Shown: positions 28,880 through 37,908 of the stretch, one piece after another
How positions within the stretch are numbered: the stretch's first letter is position 1
How the letters are laid out: each line of letters opens with the position of its first letter
Assembly (NCBI RefSeq): GCF_013347965.1
Contig: NZ_CP048810.1
Span: 5,951,501 to 6,015,500, forward strand
Direction of reading: 5' to 3'
Source: Pseudomonas bijieensis
Lineage (GTDB): Bacteria > Pseudomonadota > Gammaproteobacteria > Pseudomonadales > Pseudomonadaceae
DNA length: 64,000 bases
Notes under the pieces: model-generated
Database searches by the model: none
What the model saw: the letters and a program-made list of their open reading frames with translations, nothing else
What the model was told of the DNA's origin: nothing
Translations under genes and position numbers: made by a program

Positions 28880-29128
28880 TTAGTTGGTTTTAGGCGCGGT
28901 AGCAGGGGCTTCTTTCGCAGCTGCTTCGTTCGATTCAGCCTGAGCTTTGGCGGCATCGGCGTTTTCTTTTGCCGCGTCGTTCACTTTATCCTGTGCTTTG
29001 TTCATGTCTTGCTGAGCTTGCTCGGCGTGTTTTGCGGCATCTTGAGCCTTGTCCTCGGATTTTTTATCGCAGGCAGCGAGACCGAGGGAGGCGGCCAACA
29101 TCAAGGCAATAGCAAAAGTCTTACGCAT
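28880..29128 (-). CDS. Small helical lipoprotein
   Basis: This 82-residue protein has a lipoprotein signal peptide (MRKTFAIALMLAASLGLAAC, lipobox LAAC, cysteine 20) followed by a highly charged, Ala/Gln/Lys-rich stretch (about 22-72) that should be a long alpha helix or coiled coil. Such a layout resembles Lpp-like or stress-induced small lipoproteins of pseudomonads, but no named family is certain. The residue after the cysteine is Asp, which in E. coli favours inner-membrane retention. ATG 29128 follows AGGAGAAAC. The longer upstream frame has no signal-peptide logic. Confidence 0.8.
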   Translation of the reverse strand: MRKTFAIALMLAASLGLAACDKKSEDKAQDAAKHAEQAQQDMNKAQDKVNDAAKENADAAKAQAESNEAAAKEAPATAPKTN

Positions 29129-29280
29129 GGGGTGTTTCTCCTTATGGAAATAACTACTGGCCTTTTGAGCGACCCCCCTCAGGTTAAGTTCCTCTTTTGC
29201 TACAGATATATAACTTTGCACGGTCGCGGAACTTTAGCGGACACGCCTGTTGCCAGGCCTATAAACAAACAAGGGCATTG

Positions 29281-29763
29281 ATGGACATGGCTGAAGATCC
29301 CATTTTTGAGCGTGCCACGCGCTTTTTATCCGCCCTGCGGCATTGCCAGGTGTTGGGCTTGAAGTTGCACAGCGCCAGTCGTGATGGGCTGACGCTCATC
29401 CTGCCGTTCAGCCCGCAAATCGTTGGCAATCCCCTGACGGGCATCATCCATGGTGGCGCGTTGACTTCATTGATGGACAGCGCGTGCGGCATGTCGACCT
29501 TGTGTGTGCTGCCACAATTCGAAGTCTGCCCCACCCTCGACCTGCGCATCGACTACATGCACGCCGCCGAACCCCACAAGGACGTCTACGGCTTCGCCCA
29601 GTGCTATCGGGTGACCCCGGACGTGATCTTCACCCGCGGTTTCGCCTATCAGGACGACCCCGAGCAACCCATCGCCCATGTGGTGGGCACGTTCATGCGC
29701 CTGGGCCAGCATGCCAGGGGCATGGGAAAAGCCAGTCCGATGACCGCCGTGGGCCAGCCATGA
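29281..29763 (+). CDS. Hotdog-fold thioesterase (PaaI-like), first of a pair
   Basis: This 160-residue PaaI/YbgC-like acyl-CoA thioesterase shows the hotdog helix motif GNPLTGIIHGGALTSLMDSACGMS, with the catalytic aspartate equivalent in MDSACG. The reading frame extends upstream, but the ATG at 29281 fits the family start. It overlaps the next thioesterase gene by four bases (ATGA), so the two are made together, and both lie just upstream of htpG. Substrates are unknown; paired hotdog proteins may form a heteromer. Confidence 0.82.
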   Translation: MDMAEDPIFERATRFLSALRHCQVLGLKLHSASRDGLTLILPFSPQIVGNPLTGIIHGGALTSLMDSACGMSTLCVLPQFEVCPTLDLRIDYMHAAEPHKDVYGFAQCYRVTPDVIFTRGFAYQDDPEQPIAHVVGTFMRLGQHARGMGKASPMTAVGQP

Positions 29764-30221
29764 CCGATACCACCCAGGAACAACTACGCCGCGCCTGTGA
29801 GCAGGGCGACTACGCACTGCTGCTCGCCTCGATCCCCTATGCCCAACTCATCGGCGTCGACTGCACGCGTCAGGGCGACGATTTGGTATTTCGTTTGCCG
29901 GCCAACAAGGACAACATTGGTAACCCTTTACTGCCGGCCATCCACGGTGGGGTCATTGCTGGTTTCATGGAACTGGCGGCTGCGGTGCATCTGTTGATCG
30001 CCACCGGCGCACCGGGCGTGCCGAAAATCATCGACTTTTCCCTGGATTACCTACGCACCGGGCAGTTTCGCGACACCTACGCCAAATGCCAGGTCTGGCG
30101 CCAGGGTCGGCGGGTCGCCAACGTCGCGATCACCGCCTGGCAAGACGTCGAGGCCGAACCCATCGCCACCGCCCGGGCGCATTTCAAGATCCAGGAACCT
30201 TCAAAACCCGCGCGCCCTTGA
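29760..30221 (+). CDS. Hotdog-fold thioesterase (PaaI-like), second of a pair
   Basis: This 153-residue protein has the same fold as its upstream neighbour: GNPLLPAIHGGVIAGFMELAAAVHLL in place of the active helix, with Glu in the catalytic position, then PKIIDFSLDYLRTG. Sequence divergence between the two copies argues for different substrates or a heteromer rather than recent duplication. Its stop codon overlaps the -35-like element of the candidate sigma32 promoter for htpG. Confidence 0.8.
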   Translation: MTDTTQEQLRRACEQGDYALLLASIPYAQLIGVDCTRQGDDLVFRLPANKDNIGNPLLPAIHGGVIAGFMELAAAVHLLIATGAPGVPKIIDFSLDYLRTGQFRDTYAKCQVWRQGRRVANVAITAWQDVEAEPIATARAHFKIQEPSKPARP

Positions 30222-30244
30222 AATCATCCCCTTTGCCCCCACCT
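30217..30244 (+). promoter_or_regulatory. Candidate heat-shock (sigma32) promoter of htpG
   Basis: CTTGAAA and CCCCACCT are separated by 13 bases, close to the RpoH consensus CTTGAAA / CCCCATNT. It lies 65 bases upstream of the htpG start and partly inside the end of the preceding gene, so htpG can be induced independently. Confidence 0.7.
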
Positions 30245-30308
30245 TGTGGACATCCCGCCGCCAATCTCAGCGAGGCGGACACCACCATCCACTTGGAGTT
30301 TGATGACC

Positions 30309-32213
30309 ATGAGCGTGGAAACTCAAAAGGAAACCCTGGGCTTCCAGACCGAGGTGAAGCAGCTGCTGCACCTGATGATTCACTCGCTGTATTCGAATAA
30401 GGAAATTTTCCTTCGCGAGCTGATTTCGAACGCCTCTGACGCTGTCGACAAATTACGTTTCGAAGCCCTTTCCAAGCCTGAACTGCTGGAAGGCGGCGCT
30501 GAGCTGAAAATCCGTGTGAGCTTCGACAAGGACGCGAAAACCGTCACCCTCGAAGACAACGGCATCGGCATGAGCCGCGAAGAGGTGATCACGCACCTGG
30601 GCACCATCGCCAAGTCCGGCACCGCCGATTTCATGAAGAACCTGTCCGGCGACCAGAAGAAAGATTCCCACCTGATCGGTCAGTTCGGCGTCGGTTTCTA
30701 TTCCGCGTTCATCGTGGCCGACCAGGTCGAAGTGTTCAGCCGCCGTGCCGGCCTCGCTGCGAGCGAAGGCGTGCACTGGTCGTCCAAGGGCGAAGGCGAG
30801 TTCGAAGTCGCTACCATCGACAAGGCTGATCGCGGTACCCGCATCGTGCTGCACCTCAAGTCCGGCGAAGACGAGTTTGCCGATGGCTGGCGCCTGCGCA
30901 ACATCATCAAGAAGTACTCCGACCACATCGCGCTGCCGATCGAGTTGCCGAAGGAAGTCGCCGCTGCCGAAGGTGAAGAAAAACCGGAAGTGGAGTGGGA
31001 AACCGTCAACCGCGCCAGTGCCCTGTGGACCCGTCCGCGCACTGAAGTGAAGGACGAGGAATACCAGGAGTTCTACAAGCACATCGCCCACGACTACGAG
31101 AACCCGCTGAGCTGGAGCCATAACAAGGTCGAAGGCAAGCTGGAATACAACTCGCTGTTGTACGTGCCGGCCCGTGCGCCGTTCGACCTGTACCAGCGCG
31201 AAGCGCCACGCGGGCTGAAGCTGTACGTGCAGCGTGTGTTCGTGATGGACCAGGCCGAATCGTTCCTGCCGCTGTACCTGCGCTTCATCAAGGGTGTGGT
31301 CGATTCCAACGACCTGTCCCTGAACGTTTCGCGGGAAATCCTGCAGAAAGACCCGATCATCGACTCCATGAAGTCGGCGCTGACCAAGCGCGTGCTGGAC
31401 ATGCTGGAAAAGCTGGCGAAGAACGAGCCCGAGCAGTACAAGAGCTTCTGGAAAAACTTCGGCCAGGTGATGAAGGAAGGCCCGGCCGAGGACTTCGCCA
31501 ACAAAGAGAAGATCGCCGGCCTGCTGCGCTTTGCCTCGACACAGGGTGACGATGGCGAGCAGATCGTTGGCCTGGCCGATTACCTGGCCCGCGCCAAGGA
31601 AGGCCAGGACAAGATCTACTACCTGACCGGTGAAACTTATGCACAGGTCAAGAACAGCCCGCACCTGGAAGTCTTCCGCAAGAAAGGCATCGAAGTGCTG
31701 CTGCTGACCGACCGCATCGACGAGTGGCTGATGAGCTACCTCAACGAGTTCGACGGCAAGAGCTTCGTCGACGTGGCTCGTGGTGACCTGGACCTCGGCA
31801 ACCTGGATTCGGAAGAAGACAAGAAAGCCGCCGAAGAAGTCGCCAAGAGCAAGGAAGGCCTGGTCGAGCGAATCAAGACGGCCCTGGGCGATGCTGTCAG
31901 CGAAGTGCGGGTCTCGCACCGCCTGACCGACTCCCCGGCGATCCTGGCTATCGGTGAGCAGGACCTCGGTCTGCAGATGCGCCAGATCCTCGAAGCCAGC
32001 GGCCAGAAGGTCCCGGACTCCAAGCCGATCTTCGAATTCAACCCGGCCCACCCGCTGGTGGAAAAACTCGACAACGAGCAGAGCGAAGAGCGTTTCGGCG
32101 ATCTGTCGCACATCCTGTTCGACCAGGCGGCCCTGGCAGCTGGCGACAGCCTGAAGGACCCGGCGGCGTATGTGCGTCGCCTGAACAAGCTGTTGGTTGA
32201 GCTGTCAGCTTAA
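30309..32213 (+). CDS. htpG: Molecular chaperone HtpG (Hsp90)
   Basis: This 634-residue cytosolic Hsp90 has a GHKL ATPase domain ([38 protein letters not shown]), a middle domain with the catalytic arginine loop in [10 protein letters not shown], and a C-terminal dimerisation domain. It remodels client proteins with DnaK. I chose ATG 30309 ([20 protein letters not shown]); an ATG two codons earlier is possible. A sigma32-like promoter precedes it and a strong terminator follows, making it an independent heat-shock unit. Confidence 0.97.
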   Translation: MSVETQKETLGFQTEVKQLLHLMIHSLYSNKEIFLRELISNASDAVDKLRFEALSKPELLEGGAELKIRVSFDKDAKTVTLEDNGIGMSREEVITHLGTIAKSGTADFMKNLSGDQKKDSHLIGQFGVGFYSAFIVADQVEVFSRRAGLAASEGVHWSSKGEGEFEVATIDKADRGTRIVLHLKSGEDEFADGWRLRNIIKKYSDHIALPIELPKEVAAAEGEEKPEVEWETVNRASALWTRPRTEVKDEEYQEFYKHIAHDYENPLSWSHNKVEGKLEYNSLLYVPARAPFDLYQREAPRGLKLYVQRVFVMDQAESFLPLYLRFIKGVVDSNDLSLNVSREILQKDPIIDSMKSALTKRVLDMLEKLAKNEPEQYKSFWKNFGQVMKEGPAEDFANKEKIAGLLRFASTQGDDGEQIVGLADYLARAKEGQDKIYYLTGETYAQVKNSPHLEVFRKKGIEVLLLTDRIDEWLMSYLNEFDGKSFVDVARGDLDLGNLDSEEDKKAAEEVAKSKEGLVERIKTALGDAVSEVRVSHRLTDSPAILAIGEQDLGLQMRQILEASGQKVPDSKPIFEFNPAHPLVEKLDNEQSEERFGDLSHILFDQAALAAGDSLKDPAAYVRRLNKLLVELSA

Positions 32214-32224
32214 GCAAGTGCAGG

Positions 32225-32249
32225 AAAAACCCGCTTCGGCGGGTTTTTT
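32225..32249 (+). terminator. Terminator of htpG
   Basis: AAAACCCGC pairs with GCGGGTTTT over a TTCG tetraloop, followed by T residues, 11 bases after the stop. Confidence 0.93.
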
Positions 32250-32282
32250 CATTTCTGGTGTTCCGTTCAAGAGGAGTCCGTC

Positions 32283-33011
32283 ATGAGTCAGGTTACGGTT
32301 CGTTCGCTGGTCTATCAGATCGAAGGTCAAAATTATGAAGGTCGCCTGGCCTTCGACGTCAGCCAGCAGGGTTCGCGCCCGGGGTTGCTGATGGCGCCCA
32401 ATTGGATGGGCGTAGGGGCGGGGGCCGAGGAGATCGCCAAGTCGGTAGCCGCTAACGGCTATGTCGTGTTGATCGCCGATTTGTACGGCCAGGATGTACG
32501 CCCGAGCAATGCCGATGAGGCCGGGGCAGCGATGATGCCGCTCAAGAATGACCGGGCGTTGTTGCGCCAGCGCATGCAGGCGGCGCTCGAGCAATTGCTG
32601 AATCAGGGCGACGCGGAGGTCGATGCGTCGAAACTCGCTACGTTCGGTTTCTGCTTCGGTGGCTGCTGTGCCCTGGAGCTGGCTCGCAGCGGTGCGCCGC
32701 TCAAAGCTGCGGTTTCATTCCACGGTACCCTCGATACACCGAATCCGGCCGATGCGCAGAACATCAAGGGCGCGGTGTTAGTGATGCATGGCGCCTCCGA
32801 CCCGCTGGTGCCGAAAGAGCAACTGCCAGCCTTCGAAGACGAAATGAACGCCGCTGGTGTGGATTGGCAACTGCTGAGCTACGGTGGCGCGGTGCATTCG
32901 TTCACCGACCCGCAGGCCAATGTGCCGGGCAAGATGATGTACGACGCCAAGGTCGCCGGGCGTGCGTTCCGGTCGATGCATAACTTGTTGGATGAGGTGT
33001 TCAAAGACTGA
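32283..33011 (+). CDS. Dienelactone hydrolase family protein
   Basis: This 242-residue alpha/beta hydrolase has the cysteine nucleophile elbow GFCFGGCC (C in place of the usual serine, as in dienelactone hydrolase), an acid in HGASDPLVPKEQL and the late histidine in GGAVHSFTDP. True dienelactone hydrolases cleave 4-carboxymethylenebut-2-en-4-olide; no aromatic degradation genes are nearby, so the physiological substrate is unknown. AGAGGAG precedes the ATG. Confidence 0.87.
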   Translation: MSQVTVRSLVYQIEGQNYEGRLAFDVSQQGSRPGLLMAPNWMGVGAGAEEIAKSVAANGYVVLIADLYGQDVRPSNADEAGAAMMPLKNDRALLRQRMQAALEQLLNQGDAEVDASKLATFGFCFGGCCALELARSGAPLKAAVSFHGTLDTPNPADAQNIKGAVLVMHGASDPLVPKEQLPAFEDEMNAAGVDWQLLSYGGAVHSFTDPQANVPGKMMYDAKVAGRAFRSMHNLLDEVFKD

Positions 33012-33045
33012 GGTTGGGTTGAAGCAGAACCCTGTGGGAGCCGTT

Positions 33046-33906
33046 CTAGGGCAACTCGATCCGCTCGCTTTCCCCCGGCACAGTCGGCCAGTCCCCGGCC
33101 GCCCAGCGCCGGCGGGCCTCATCGATCCGGGCCGGGTCGCTGGAGACGAAGTTCCAGTTGATCCGTCGCGGCCCATCCAATGGCGCGCCGCCGAACAGCA
33201 CGGCATGGCAGTCGCTGTCGGCAAACAGCGTCATCTCTTCGCCGACCGGCAGGACCACCAGCGAATGGGGTTCCACCGGTTCACCTTCAAGCCGTGCTTC
33301 GCCGCTGAGTACATACAGCGCCCGCTCTTCATGTTCGGTGGGAATCAGCAGCGACGTCGCAGTTTGCAGGTTCAATTCGGCATACAACGTAGGCGACAGC
33401 ACCGGTACCGGTGATTCCAGGCAAAAGCCTGACCCGGCGATCATGCGGATGCTGACCCCCAGGTTATCGCTGACCGGCAGGCTGTGTGCCGGGTGATGGC
33501 TGTAGTGCCCCGGGCCCTCTTCGTGGGACTTGGGCGAGGCCAGCCAGACTTGCAACCCATGCATGACGAAAGCGCTACCCAGCAATGATTCGGGCGTACG
33601 CTCGACGTGGGCGATGGCACTGCCGGCGGTCATCCAGCTGACATCGCCTGCCTCCACCACCTGGTCGGAACCCAGGCTGTCCTTGTGCTGGAGTTTGCCC
33701 TCGAACAGGTAGGTGAGGGTGGACAGCCCGATGTGGGGGTGCTGACGGATGTTCATGCCTTTGCCGGCCGGGTAGGTGGTTTGCAGCATGTGGTCGAAAA
33801 ACACGAAAGGCCCGACACTGCGGCACTTGGCGGAGGGTAGCGGACGAAGAATCGGCTGGCCTTCGACGTCTTCGGCGCGGGGGTGAACGGTCAGGGGCGT
33901 GGTCAT
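33046..33906 (-). CDS. Pirin family protein (cupin)
   Basis: This 286-residue bicupin shows the pirin N-terminal motif VGPFVFFDHM and metal-binding histidines in IRQHPHIGLSTLTYLFEGKLQHKDS and VMHGLQVWLA. Some bacterial pirins act as quercetinases or bind metabolic enzymes; the role here is unknown. ATG 33906 has a good GGAAGA site and the family start; the longer frame begins far upstream in the next gene's promoter. Its stop lies a few bases from a REP-like fragment (GTGGGAGC at 33034-33041). Confidence 0.87.
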   Translation of the reverse strand: MTTPLTVHPRAEDVEGQPILRPLPSAKCRSVGPFVFFDHMLQTTYPAGKGMNIRQHPHIGLSTLTYLFEGKLQHKDSLGSDQVVEAGDVSWMTAGSAIAHVERTPESLLGSAFVMHGLQVWLASPKSHEEGPGHYSHHPAHSLPVSDNLGVSIRMIAGSGFCLESPVPVLSPTLYAELNLQTATSLLIPTEHEERALYVLSGEARLEGEPVEPHSLVVLPVGEEMTLFADSDCHAVLFGGAPLDGPRRINWNFVSSDPARIDEARRRWAAGDWPTVPGESERIELP

Positions 33907-34031
33907 GTTGTCTTCCAGGTTGAACAACGGTTGCACCAAGCATAACCCGCCGCCGGCAGACGCGGCAGAGGCGCCTTGAACCCCGGCGGGACGGTTGGGG
34001 TCTACGCTGTTCATGGCTTTTGGAGACCCCC

Positions 34032-35042
34032 ATGCCCTTGACCCGTTTGATCTTCGCCTGGCTGCTGGTCGTTTCGAGTAGCGGTGCCGTGGCCCGCGAA
34101 TATGCCTACAGTGATGCGCATCTGCATTACGTCGATTTCTTTCAGGAAACCGCCGGCATGCCCAAGCTGCTCCAGGCGATGGCGGACAACCGTATCGAGC
34201 ATGTGATGATTTCCGGTGTTCCGGTGGCCAAGAAATGGCATGAGGACGAGCCCAAGCGTCCTCGTTATTACGCCGGTGACGACGCGGATGCCTATTGGTA
34301 CAGCGCCACCGACGTGATTGTCGCCGCCGCGGTGAGCAAGCTGACCGCCGAGCAACGCCAGCACTTTCATCCGTTCCTGTCGGGCTTCAATCCCAACGAC
34401 AAGAACTCCGCCGCCCACATCCAACGCATGCTCGATCTCTACCCAGGATTGTGGCAAGGCATCGGCGAGGTATTCACTCGCCATGATGACCTCACGGCGC
34501 TCACCTCGGGCGACACCCCGCGGGCCAACAACGAAGCCATGACGCGGATCTATCACCTGGCGGCCGAGAACGACCTGCCGGTGATGCTGCATTCCAACAT
34601 CACTTCCAAGCGCGAGAAAAACCCGTTGTACCTGGCAGAAATCGAGGAGCCGCTGCGCAATCACCCACACACACGCTTTATCTGGGCCCACGCCGGCACC
34701 AGCATGGAAATCCATCGCCACCAGACCCGCCTGGATTTTCTGTTGCCGACCCTGAGTCGCATGCTCGAGGCCTACCCCAATTTGTACATAGACCTGTCCT
34801 GGAGCGTGCTCACGCCGTACTTGCTGGACGAGGCGGGCAAGCCCCGGGACGAATGGGTAAAGCTGGTGGAGCGCTTTCCCGAGCGCTTCATGGTGGGGTC
34901 GGATGTGGTCGGGCGTTTCGACAAGCTGGGTAAGGAATTGCGCAGCTTCGATCCGTTCCTGGATGCCTTGCCGGAAGACGTGGCGAGGAAAGTGGCGCGG
35001 GATAACTTCCTTTCGGTATTGCCGCGTTCAGTGGCTCGCTGA
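34032..35042 (+). CDS. Secreted amidohydrolase family protein
   Basis: This 336-residue protein has a signal peptide (MPLTRLIFAWLLVVSSSGAVARE) and the TIM-barrel amidohydrolase_2 fold. Likely metal ligands are the HLH of SDAHLHYVDF, histidine in VMLHSNIT, histidine in WAHAGTS and the aspartate in MVGSDVVG. It should be periplasmic, unusual for this mostly cytoplasmic superfamily. The substrate is unknown. ATG 34032 follows GGAGA; the TTG four codons earlier is less likely. Confidence 0.82.
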   Translation: MPLTRLIFAWLLVVSSSGAVAREYAYSDAHLHYVDFFQETAGMPKLLQAMADNRIEHVMISGVPVAKKWHEDEPKRPRYYAGDDADAYWYSATDVIVAAAVSKLTAEQRQHFHPFLSGFNPNDKNSAAHIQRMLDLYPGLWQGIGEVFTRHDDLTALTSGDTPRANNEAMTRIYHLAAENDLPVMLHSNITSKREKNPLYLAEIEEPLRNHPHTRFIWAHAGTSMEIHRHQTRLDFLLPTLSRMLEAYPNLYIDLSWSVLTPYLLDEAGKPRDEWVKLVERFPERFMVGSDVVGRFDKLGKELRSFDPFLDALPEDVARKVARDNFLSVLPRSVAR

Positions 35043-35052
35043 GTCCGCTTTT

Positions 35053-35144
35053 GTGGCGAGGGAGCTTGCTCCCGCTGGGCTACGCAGTAGCCCCAACGTC
35101 TGGCGACTGCTGCGCAGTCGAGCGGGAGCAAGCTCCCTCGCCAC
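35053..35144. repeat. REPIN, family B
   Basis: It has the same ends as 26133-26264 (GTGGCGAGGGAGCTTGCTCCCGCT with its inverse), with a shorter centre. It lies just after the amidohydrolase gene. Confidence 0.88.
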
Positions 35145-35252
35145 AGGTCAATCCTATCCCCGGGCTATTGGTGGTATGACCAACATCGCTTTGTCATCAG
35201 CCTGTCACGCCCGCGTCATACCCTCGCGCTCATCTCAATCAAGGAGCGCACT

Positions 35253-35717
35253 ATGCACCTCACCCGTTCAAGCGCACTGGTCGCGCTGTTGTTGACCTGC
35301 GGTCTGGCACAGGCCGAAGTCCGTGTCGAAGGTCCGGTGGAATACGGCGTCTTCGAAGGGCCGCAAGCCGAGCTGCAATCGGGAGAGCGGGTCCTGCGGC
35401 GCAGCAACGAACAGATCCGCCAGACCGAAAGCGTGCCGGCGAAGCTGGGCACCAAGTTCGGCATGCGCTACCAGTTGGCCGGCAAGGTCGCCGATGACCA
35501 GCCGTTGACCCTGTTGTACTTCACCCCCGGCATCCGCACTCCCGATGGCGTGCGTCACGATAAATTCGAAGTCATCCAGAAACTGGTGCCTGGCGCGCCG
35601 CAGGATGTGATGGCCTACGAGTTCACCGAAAGCCACGAAGTGGTACCGGGGGAGTGGCGGTTCATGGTGTTCCAGGGTGATCGGTTGCTGACGCAGCAGC
35701 GATTTGTCGTGCGCTGA
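35253..35717 (+). CDS. DUF3859 periplasmic protein
   Basis: This 154-residue protein has a signal peptide (MHLTRSSALVALLLTCGLAQAE) and a beta-rich DUF3859 domain; the tail EFTESHEVVPGEWRFMVFQGDRLLTQQRFVV is characteristic of an immunoglobulin-like sheet. The function is unknown. AAGGAGCG precedes the ATG. It is monocistronic, between REPINs. Confidence 0.82.
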   Translation: MHLTRSSALVALLLTCGLAQAEVRVEGPVEYGVFEGPQAELQSGERVLRRSNEQIRQTESVPAKLGTKFGMRYQLAGKVADDQPLTLLYFTPGIRTPDGVRHDKFEVIQKLVPGAPQDVMAYEFTESHEVVPGEWRFMVFQGDRLLTQQRFVVR

Positions 35718-35742
35718 ATCCATCCACCACAGATCAAAAACT

Positions 35743-35829
35743 GTGGGAGCGAGCCTGCTCGCGATGGCGGTGGGACAGTCTCAGAAATGTCGACTGACAT
35801 ACCGCTATCGCGAGCAGGCTCGCTCCCAC
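35743..35829. repeat. REPIN, family A
   Basis: A forward and a reverse family A REP lie between the convergent DUF3859 gene and fabB. Confidence 0.9.
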
Positions 35830-35856
35830 AAATGAACCCAGGTGTATTTGCCAGGC

Positions 35857-35889
35857 AAAAAAACGCCCCGAACCAGTCGGGGCGTTTTT
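35857..35889 (-). terminator. Terminator of fabAB
   Basis: On the minus strand, AAAAACGCCCCG pairs with CGGGGCGTTTTT, giving a GC-rich hairpin and T tract 24 bases after the fabB stop. Confidence 0.92.
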
Positions 35890-35912
35890 CTGTGTGGCGT
35901 TAGCGGCGGGGC

Positions 35913-37133
35913 TTACTTGCCCTGCCAGCGCTTCAGTACCAGGGTGGCGTTGGTGCCACCGAAGCCGAAGCTGTTGCTCATCACGGTATTGATTGTGGCG
36001 TTTTCGCGAGTCTTGGTCAGGATCGGCAGGTCGGCCACTTCCGGATCCAGCTCATCGATGTTGGCCGAACCGGCCATGAAGTTGCCTTCCATCATCAGCA
36101 TGCAGTAGATCGCTTCGTGAACGCCGGCGGCGCCCAGGGAGTGACCCGACAGGCTCTTGGTGGAGCTGATGGCCGGGGCCTTGTCGCCGAACACTTCGCG
36201 CACACCTTTCATTTCCGCGACGTCGCCGACCGGAGTCGAGGTGCCATGGGTGTTGAGGTAGTCGATCGGTGCATCGACGGTGGACATGGCCATCTGCATG
36301 CAACGCACGGCGCCTTCACCGCTTGGTGCGACCATGTCGTAGCCGTCGGAAGTGGCGCCGTAGCCGACGATTTCCGCGTAGATTTTCGCGCCACGGGCCA
36401 GGGCGTGTTCCAGCTCCTCGACCACGACCATGCCGCCGCCGCCAGCGATGACGAAGCCATCACGGTCGGCATCGTAGGCACGGGAAGCTTTTTCCGGCGT
36501 GTCGTTGCGCTTGCTGGACAGGGCACCCATGGCATCGAACAGGAACGACTGGCTCCAATGTTCTTCTTCACCGCCGCCGGCGAACACGATGTCCTGCTTG
36601 CCCATCTGGATCTGTTCCATGGCGGTACCGATGCAATGGGCACTGGTGGCACAGGCAGAGGCGATGGAGTAGTTCAGGCCCTTGATCTTGAACGGCGTGG
36701 CCAGGCAGGCGGAAACCGTGCTGCTCATGGTCCGCGTGACGCGGTATGGGCCGACGCGCTTGACGCCTTTTTCGCGCAGGATGTCCAGCGCTTCCATCTG
36801 GTTCAAGGTGGAGGCGCCACCGGAGCCGGCGATCAGGCCGGTACGCGGGTTGGAAACCTGCTCTTCGGTCAGGCCGGAATCAGCGATGGCGTCCTTCATG
36901 GCCAGGTAGGCGTAAGCCGCCGCATGGCCGACGAAACGGTAGATCTTGCGATCGATCAGCTCTTCGAGGGGAAGGTCAATGGAGCCGGAAACCTGGCTAC
37001 GCAGACCCATTTCAGCATATTCCGGGTTGAACCGGATGCCAGGGCGACTTGCACGCAGGTTAGCGGAGACGGTCTCTTTGTCATTGCCCAGGCACGAAAC
37101 GATGCCCAGACCAGTGATAACGACGCGGCGCAT
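35913..37133 (-). CDS. fabB: 3-oxoacyl-ACP synthase I
   Basis: This 406-residue ketosynthase elongates unsaturated acyl-ACP and is essential for cis-unsaturated fatty acids. The thiolase-fold catalytic triad is C161 ([11 protein letters not shown]), H296 ([11 protein letters not shown]) and H331 ([11 protein letters not shown]). It sits 11 bases downstream of fabA, the classic fabAB operon of pseudomonads. Confidence 0.97.
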   Translation of the reverse strand: MRRVVITGLGIVSCLGNDKETVSANLRASRPGIRFNPEYAEMGLRSQVSGSIDLPLEELIDRKIYRFVGHAAAYAYLAMKDAIADSGLTEEQVSNPRTGLIAGSGGASTLNQMEALDILREKGVKRVGPYRVTRTMSSTVSACLATPFKIKGLNYSIASACATSAHCIGTAMEQIQMGKQDIVFAGGGEEEHWSQSFLFDAMGALSSKRNDTPEKASRAYDADRDGFVIAGGGGMVVVEELEHALARGAKIYAEIVGYGATSDGYDMVAPSGEGAVRCMQMAMSTVDAPIDYLNTHGTSTPVGDVAEMKGVREVFGDKAPAISSTKSLSGHSLGAAGVHEAIYCMLMMEGNFMAGSANIDELDPEVADLPILTKTRENATINTVMSNSFGFGGTNATLVLKRWQGK

Positions 37134-37144
37134 GCGGATAACCC

Positions 37145-37660
37145 TTAGAAGTTGTCAGTGGAGGTGAAAACGCCGACCCGGAGGCCTTCGGCGGTGTAGA
37201 TCTCGCGACCGTCCACGGCAACCGAACCATCGGCAATGGCCATGTTCAGCTTGCCCTTGAGGACGCGTTTGATATGAATGTTATAGGTGATTTTCTTGGC
37301 GGTCGGCAGGACCTGACCAAAGAACTTCACTTCGCCCGAGCCCAGGGCGCGACCGCGACCCGGCAGGCCTTGCCAGCCGAGGAAGAAACCGACCAATTGC
37401 CACATGGCATCCAGGCCCAGGCAGCCCGGCATGACCGGATCACCTTCGAAGTGGCAGGCGAAGAACCACAGGTCCGGAGTGATATCCAGCTCGGCGACCA
37501 ATTCACCTTTGCCGTACTTGCCACCCTCTTCGCTGATATGGGTGATGCGATCCACCATCAGCATGTTCGGGGCGGGCAGTTGCGCGTTACCTGGGCCGAA
37601 CAGCTCACCGCGACTGCAGCGCAGCAGATCTTCCCGGGTAAAGGCGTTTTGTTTGGTCAT
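37145..37660 (-). CDS. fabA: 3-hydroxyacyl-[ACP] dehydratase/isomerase
   Basis: This 171-residue hotdog enzyme dehydrates 3-hydroxydecanoyl-ACP and isomerises trans-2 to cis-3 decenoyl-ACP, the branch point to unsaturated fatty acids. The catalytic pair is H70 ([14 protein letters not shown]) and D84 (GLDAMWQL). It is the first gene of fabAB. The DesT repressor controls this operon in P. aeruginosa; I see no clear DesT palindrome in the 248-base upstream gap. Confidence 0.97.
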   Translation of the reverse strand: MTKQNAFTREDLLRCSRGELFGPGNAQLPAPNMLMVDRITHISEEGGKYGKGELVAELDITPDLWFFACHFEGDPVMPGCLGLDAMWQLVGFFLGWQGLPGRGRALGSGEVKFFGQVLPTAKKITYNIHIKRVLKGKLNMAIADGSVAVDGREIYTAEGLRVGVFTSTDNF

Positions 37661-37908
37661 GCGAGCTCCTCAATAGTCCCGTGCGGCAGGGTGGGGCAAA
37701 TCTTCCCGGCCGATCGAAGCGTTCATGCCTCGAATCGACAGCCTACTCATAGACTATTGCGTTGTAGTGAAAGTCACAGCACACGGGAAATGAATGTACA
37801 CCTGTGCACTGAAATTTTTATTCAAGCCCCAATCGAGGCTTGTTCGGGTGCCTAAGACTGCCGCACTTTCGCCTTTCACGCCAGTCACAGATGGTCCAGT
37901 GGCCTGTT

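Noticed and set aside
37661..37908. A DesT-type operator upstream of fabA
   Set aside because: GTGAAAGTCAC at about 37769 is only a weak palindrome and does not match the DesT site as I recall it.
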